From assembly GCA_963700105.1 (NCBI GenBank), contig CAVOWL010000004.1:248001-312000 (forward strand): a DNA stretch of 64,000 nt, read 5' to 3'. Every line of letters begins with the position of its first letter. Position 1 is the first letter of the stretch. The notes below the pieces were generated by a model. It did not search any database. It was not told the origin of the DNA and saw only the letters and a program-made list of their open reading frames with translations. This DNA comes from CAVUWL01 sp963700105 (GTDB taxonomy: Bacteria; Actinomycetota; Thermoleophilia; Solirubrobacterales; 70-9). A program made the position numbers and the translations under genes. Shown one piece after another: positions 60,565 to 64,000 of this stretch.

Positions 60565-62154
60565 CTAGGCGCAGGTTACGTCGCGGCGTCCGAAAAGGCG
60601 CAGGGCGAGAAGCGCGGCGAGCGCCGCGAGGCCAAGCATCACTGCCGCCGCGCCGGCCTTAAAAGGCTCCGCGGGCACCAAACCGACGTGATGGAAGGGT
60701 GAGAGGTCAAGCGTCCAGGTCGGCGCACCCGAGAGTGCCCCGACCAGCTCCCAAAGGAAGGTGACGCTGACAAGCCCATAGGCGACCCCGGCGCTGGCGC
60801 GAGGAATAAGCGCGAAAGCAAGGGCGCCGAGACCCAGAAACAGAAGCACCGCAGGCAAGCAGTTGGCGCCCGCACCGATCATTTCGGGGAGGGAGACGGC
60901 GACGCCCTGAGAGGCCGCGGCCGCCCAGGCCACGAGCCCCGCTAGCAACGCCAGCACGACAGATCCAGCCAACGCGAGGGCGAGCCTGCCCCCCAGCCAC
61001 CTGGCACGGCCTATCGGTAAAGCGAGCACTGTTTCAAGCCGTTGATCGGCCTCCTCGCGGCGAACCGCAGCGATCTGGGAGGAGGCGAAAAGTCCGATCG
61101 CGAGCACGAAGATCAGGAAGTAGAAGCTAAGTGCTCCCGAGGGCGTGACGAGCGAGGCTCCGCCAACTTTGTGAATCTGTTGGAGCAACTTCCCCGAGAG
61201 ATGAGCCCTGGCGAAGGTATTTGAAAGAAGCCCGCAAACAACCGCATAGGTTCCGATCCCGATTAGCCAGCCGATCAGACTGCCGCGCTCAGACCGAAGC
61301 GCCTGAGCGCTGGCCGAGCCCAGCAAACCAAGGCGCGGCGATCGACTTTCCTTGCTGGGAAGCAAACCATTGCCGATGTCGCGCCGCAAGAAGATCGCCC
61401 CGGCGAGCCCCAGCATGGCCGCGCTGATCAAAACCGGCAGTAAAAGGACCACCGGCTGGGGCCCGGCGAACGCCCTCATCTGCTCAGCCCAGCCCAGCGG
61501 TGTTATCCAGCGCAGCCATGGCAGCGCCGCAGAGGTATCGGCCCCCACCCGCAGTACAAGTGCCAGGCCAAGAACCGCACTACCGATCTCAAGGGCCAGC
61601 CGCCGAGTCGAGGCTAGCTGGCTGACCAGGGCGCCAACACCGACAAACACAGGCACCGGGGAGATCGTGACCAACGCGAGGTAGGCTGAACCGCCCGGCG
61701 AGAGACCCCCGGCGAAGAGGCCGACGAAGGCCGCCAGCCAGATCAGGGCAGCGCCAGCGGCGATCGCCAGGAGGCTCGCCGCGTAGGCCCTGCCCCGGGT
61801 AATCGCTGAGGCGAGGACCACTTCCTGGCGGCCTGCCTCCTCCTCGGCCCGCAGCGCCCGGACCGCCGCCATCAACCCCCACATCGCCGCGAAAATGGTC
61901 AACACTCCCCCCACCCGCCAGGCGGCGTAGCCGCCGCTGGAGAGCAGATTGTGCGGAGCGCCATAGAAAAACCTCAGAGCCTTGTTGTTGCCGAAACTCT
62001 TGGCGAAGCCGATCCGATCCTTGAGCGTCGGAAAGCTGTGCCGGTATCCGACCACCTGAACCAGGCCGTAGAGGCCAAACAGCATCGAGAACGAAAGCGT
62101 CCGGGTTCGACCGTCGGAGAACGCCCGCCGGGCGATCACCCTAGTCGCCACCAC
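60565..62154 (-). CDS. ABC exporter permease, tandem type
   Basis: About 529 residues and 12 helices in two halves (each with a six-helix ABC-2-like unit; AALRAEEEAGRQEVVLASAI and AAVRREEADQRLETVLALPI are matching cytoplasmic loops, as in the multidrug/polyketide exporters of the TylC/EfrA-like permease group). GTG 62154 or 62151 overlaps the ATPase stop, the usual coupling. Exports an unknown compound, probably a drug or lipid-like metabolite. Confidence 0.88.
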   Translation of the reverse strand: MVATRVIARRAFSDGRTRTLSFSMLFGLYGLVQVVGYRHSFPTLKDRIGFAKSFGNNKALRFFYGAPHNLLSSGGYAAWRVGGVLTIFAAMWGLMAAVRALRAEEEAGRQEVVLASAITRGRAYAASLLAIAAGAALIWLAAFVGLFAGGLSPGGSAYLALVTISPVPVFVGVGALVSQLASTRRLALEIGSAVLGLALVLRVGADTSAALPWLRWITPLGWAEQMRAFAGPQPVVLLLPVLISAAMLGLAGAIFLRRDIGNGLLPSKESRSPRLGLLGSASAQALRSERGSLIGWLIGIGTYAVVCGLLSNTFARAHLSGKLLQQIHKVGGASLVTPSGALSFYFLIFVLAIGLFASSQIAAVRREEADQRLETVLALPIGRARWLGGRLALALAGSVVLALLAGLVAWAAAASQGVAVSLPEMIGAGANCLPAVLLFLGLGALAFALIPRASAGVAYGLVSVTFLWELVGALSGAPTWTLDLSPFHHVGLVPAEPFKAGAAAVMLGLAALAALLALRLFGRRDVTCA

Positions 62155-63040
62155 GTTCCCCGCCACTGTCGTAGTGATGGAGAAAGATCTCCTCAAGCGA
62201 TGGTTCGCGGCTACTCAGAGTCAGAATCGAGTATCCGCCAAGCGCGGAGATCAGCGGAGCGATCGGCCCCGTGACCTCAAAGCGCAGCGCGTTCGCGCCC
62301 GCACGCGTCTTCACCACGCCCGGCAGCGGCCCAATGTCGGGCGGCTCACCTTCAAATGTGACCTCGACAATGTGGGCGCTCAGGTGGCGGAGCTCGCCGA
62401 GGGTGCCTTGATCGACCAGCCTCCCATCGCGCAGAATCCCCACCCTGTCACAGAGGGCCTCAACCTCGCTGAGAATGTGGGAGGAAAGGAAGACAGCCTG
62501 CCCGCGTTGCTTGGCTTCCTCGATGCTCTCGCGAAACGCAACCTCCATCAGCGGATCCAGGCCGGCGGTCGGCTCATCTAGGATCAGCAGCTCGGCCCGG
62601 CTTGCCAATGCGGCGATCAGCTGCACCTTCTGGCGGTTCCCCTTTGAAAGCGCCCGCACCTTCTTCTCGGTATCGAGCTTAAACCGCCCGACCAGCAACT
62701 CGCGGTAGGCGGTGTCGGTGCCGCCGTGCAAACGGGCCAGAAACTCGAAGGTCTCGGCGCTGGTCATCGCGGGCCACAAGAAGGGCTCACCGGCGACGTA
62801 TGCGACCCGCCGGTGAGCCGAAGGCGCATCGCCCCAGGCGTCGAGGCCAAATAGCTCCGCCCTTCCAGCGCTGGGACGGTGAAGGCCGAGCAGGAGTCGG
62901 ATCGTCGTAGTCTTACCGGCGCCGTTTGGCCCCAGATAGCCGTAGACCTCGCCCTCGGCGATGCTGAGGTCAAGCGAGTCAAGGGCTAGGGTCCCGCCGT
63001 AGCGCTTTGTCAATCCCTCGGTGCGAATCGCTGCAGCCAC
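62141..63040 (-). CDS. ABC exporter ATP-binding protein
   Basis: 299 residues. Walker A GPNGAGKTT at 37-45, Q-loop region, signature region ALSKGNRQKVQLIAAL (a degenerate LSGGQ), Walker B LLILDEPTAGLD and the switch His in LSSHIL. The C-terminal 80 residues (IVEVTFEGEPPDIGPLPGVV) form the extra domain of the drug-exporting ABC-2 ATPases. Partner of the overlapping permease gene. Confidence 0.95.
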   Translation of the reverse strand: MAAAIRTEGLTKRYGGTLALDSLDLSIAEGEVYGYLGPNGAGKTTTIRLLLGLHRPSAGRAELFGLDAWGDAPSAHRRVAYVAGEPFLWPAMTSAETFEFLARLHGGTDTAYRELLVGRFKLDTEKKVRALSKGNRQKVQLIAALASRAELLILDEPTAGLDPLMEVAFRESIEEAKQRGQAVFLSSHILSEVEALCDRVGILRDGRLVDQGTLGELRHLSAHIVEVTFEGEPPDIGPLPGVVKTRAGANALRFEVTGPIAPLISALGGYSILTLSSREPSLEEIFLHHYDSGGERGGD

Positions 63041-63266
63041 GGCGACAGCGTTGCATCATGGGCGGCCGTCAGGTTGGGTCAAATGGCCCGCAGACGAGCC
63101 ATCACCCCTCACGCCCCTCCGCTGCCCTGTCGTCTCGCTCGGTGCCAAGACGCGGTGCCATAGCGGCAACACCGCTGCGCTAGCTCCGGTGCTGGAGCCG
63201 GACTCTTGGCGGTGATCGCCATTTCGGTGACGGCCCTGCTCGGGCAAAGTCCGCTGTGGCGCAAAC

Positions 63267-63998
63267 TCAGACGCCGAGGAGGAGGCTCAGCGTGAGCATC
63301 AGCGCGGCCCCAGCCGCGACCCCCAGGCTCGGTCCCGATCGCCCCGCTCCCGAGTAGGCCTGGGGAAGCAGCTCGATCGCGATCAGGGCCAACATCGCAC
63401 CGGCGGCAAAGGCAAATGAAAAGGGCAGCAGTCCGTCGATCCGCTCAACTGCGAGGAATGCGATCAAGGCACCTAGTGGCTGGGGGGCGCTGGTTCCCAC
63501 CGCCGTCCAAAACTGGCGCCCGCGGCTGAATCCGGCCTCCGCCATCGGAATCGAAACGCTTGTTCCCTCGGGGATGTTTTGGATCGCGATCGCGAGGATC
63601 ACAAAAAGACCGAGCCCGGCCCGTTCGGAGGCAAACGCGGTGCCGATCGCAAAGCCCTCGGGCAAGCTGTGGATGAACAGCACGAGGAAGACCAGGGCGG
63701 AGGTCCGTGCCCCCGGCCCGCGTCGACCCATGAAGCCCGCATCCGCGCCGAGGTGGCGACGAGCCAGGACCAAGAACGCCACTCCCACGGCCAGCCCCAA
63801 ACCAACGCTCGTCTCGGAGCCTTCTTCCAGCGCCGGAATCAACAAGCCAGCGATCGCGGCGACGCCCATCACGCCGGCGGCGAAGCCGAGCAAGAGCGGC
63901 GTCAGCTGGGCGGCGCGGCGGCCGAGGAAGAAGACGGGAATCGCGCCCAGCCCTGTCGCCAATGCGGTCGCGCAGGCAGCGAGCGCCAAGGCGAGCAC
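63267..63998 (-). CDS. ZIP-family metal transporter (start may be beyond the window)
   Basis: 243 residues read, eight helices. The metal-site motifs of ZIP are clear: FIHSLPEGFAIGTAFASE (helix 4) and IQNIPEGTSVSIPMAEAG (helix 5). The long loop has GADAGFMGRRGPGA. Transports Zn2+, Fe2+ or Mn2+ into the cytoplasm. The GTG at 63998 abuts the window edge, so the true start may be upstream. The 226-bp gap to the ABC ATPase (63041-63266) shows no feature. Confidence 0.9.
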   Translation of the reverse strand: MLALALAACATALATGLGAIPVFFLGRRAAQLTPLLLGFAAGVMGVAAIAGLLIPALEEGSETSVGLGLAVGVAFLVLARRHLGADAGFMGRRGPGARTSALVFLVLFIHSLPEGFAIGTAFASERAGLGLFVILAIAIQNIPEGTSVSIPMAEAGFSRGRQFWTAVGTSAPQPLGALIAFLAVERIDGLLPFSFAFAAGAMLALIAIELLPQAYSGAGRSGPSLGVAAGAALMLTLSLLLGV

Positions 63999-64000
63999 CT

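Noticed and set aside
1..64000. CRISPR arrays, insertion sequences and rRNA genes
   Set aside because: Looked for regular repeats, transposase motifs and rRNA signatures and found none.

Overview
The window reads as a chromosomal segment of a GC-rich actinobacterium. The gene families (small secreted PASTA proteins, short TTTT/SSSS-rich lipoproteins, duplicated CtaG/SCO proteins, an M56/BlaI pair) and the synteny suggest Thermoleophilia/Solirubrobacterales. That placement is an inference from gene content and base composition; there is no rRNA gene here to confirm it.

Layout. 1-7.2 kb is a translation block on the minus strand: thrS, infC, rpmI, rplT, a SpoU methyltransferase, pheS and the start of pheT. 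A UDP-GlcNAc 2-epimerase gene (wecB type) lies in antisense between infC and rpmI. 7.2-12.3 kb holds a large polytopic membrane protein and an MMPL transporter divergent from a MarR regulator. 12.3-22.5 kb is gene-poor with small genes, plus a tightly overlapping operon of BlaI repressor, M56 peptidase and cytochrome P450, followed by an acetyltransferase and a cupin. 22.5-31 kb carries a Baeyer-Villiger-type monooxygenase, a prepilin-like protein, a secreted FGE-domain protein, a frameshifted Ca2+/cation exchanger relic, and a substrate-binding lipoprotein translationally overlapped with a CPA2 antiporter. 31-34 kb has a Crp-like regulator divergent from a ClC channel.

34.2-46.1 kb is the most distinctive part. 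It contains two CtaG-type proteins, two SCO-type domains (one fused to a membrane domain), three members of an apparently undescribed membrane family, Met/His-rich membrane and lipoproteins, and a pair of paralogous small membrane proteins, but no cytochrome oxidase subunit. It looks like a duplicated copper-handling or oxidase-maturation locus, and it borders an mntR-mntH manganese operon (46.4-48.5 kb).

48.5-53 kb is a scar: a truncated hydrolase, tRNA-Val(GAC), an integrase C-terminal remnant, start-less zinc-ribbon reading frames, and a frameshifted IPT/TIG-PASTA surface protein. 54.2-64 kb returns to ordinary chromosome: zwf, a fatty acyl-CoA reductase-like protein, a tandem universal stress protein, an overlapping UbiE/UbiA-like pair, an ABC exporter and a ZIP transporter.

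Regulation. Several operators are visible. The most notable is a 14-bp palindrome GTCAGA-NN-TCTGAC occurring three times (24.9, 31.8 and 34.0 kb), once in the intergenic region shared by the Crp-like regulator and the ClC gene. The function of this regulon and the copper-island idea are inferences; everything was read by eye without database searches.
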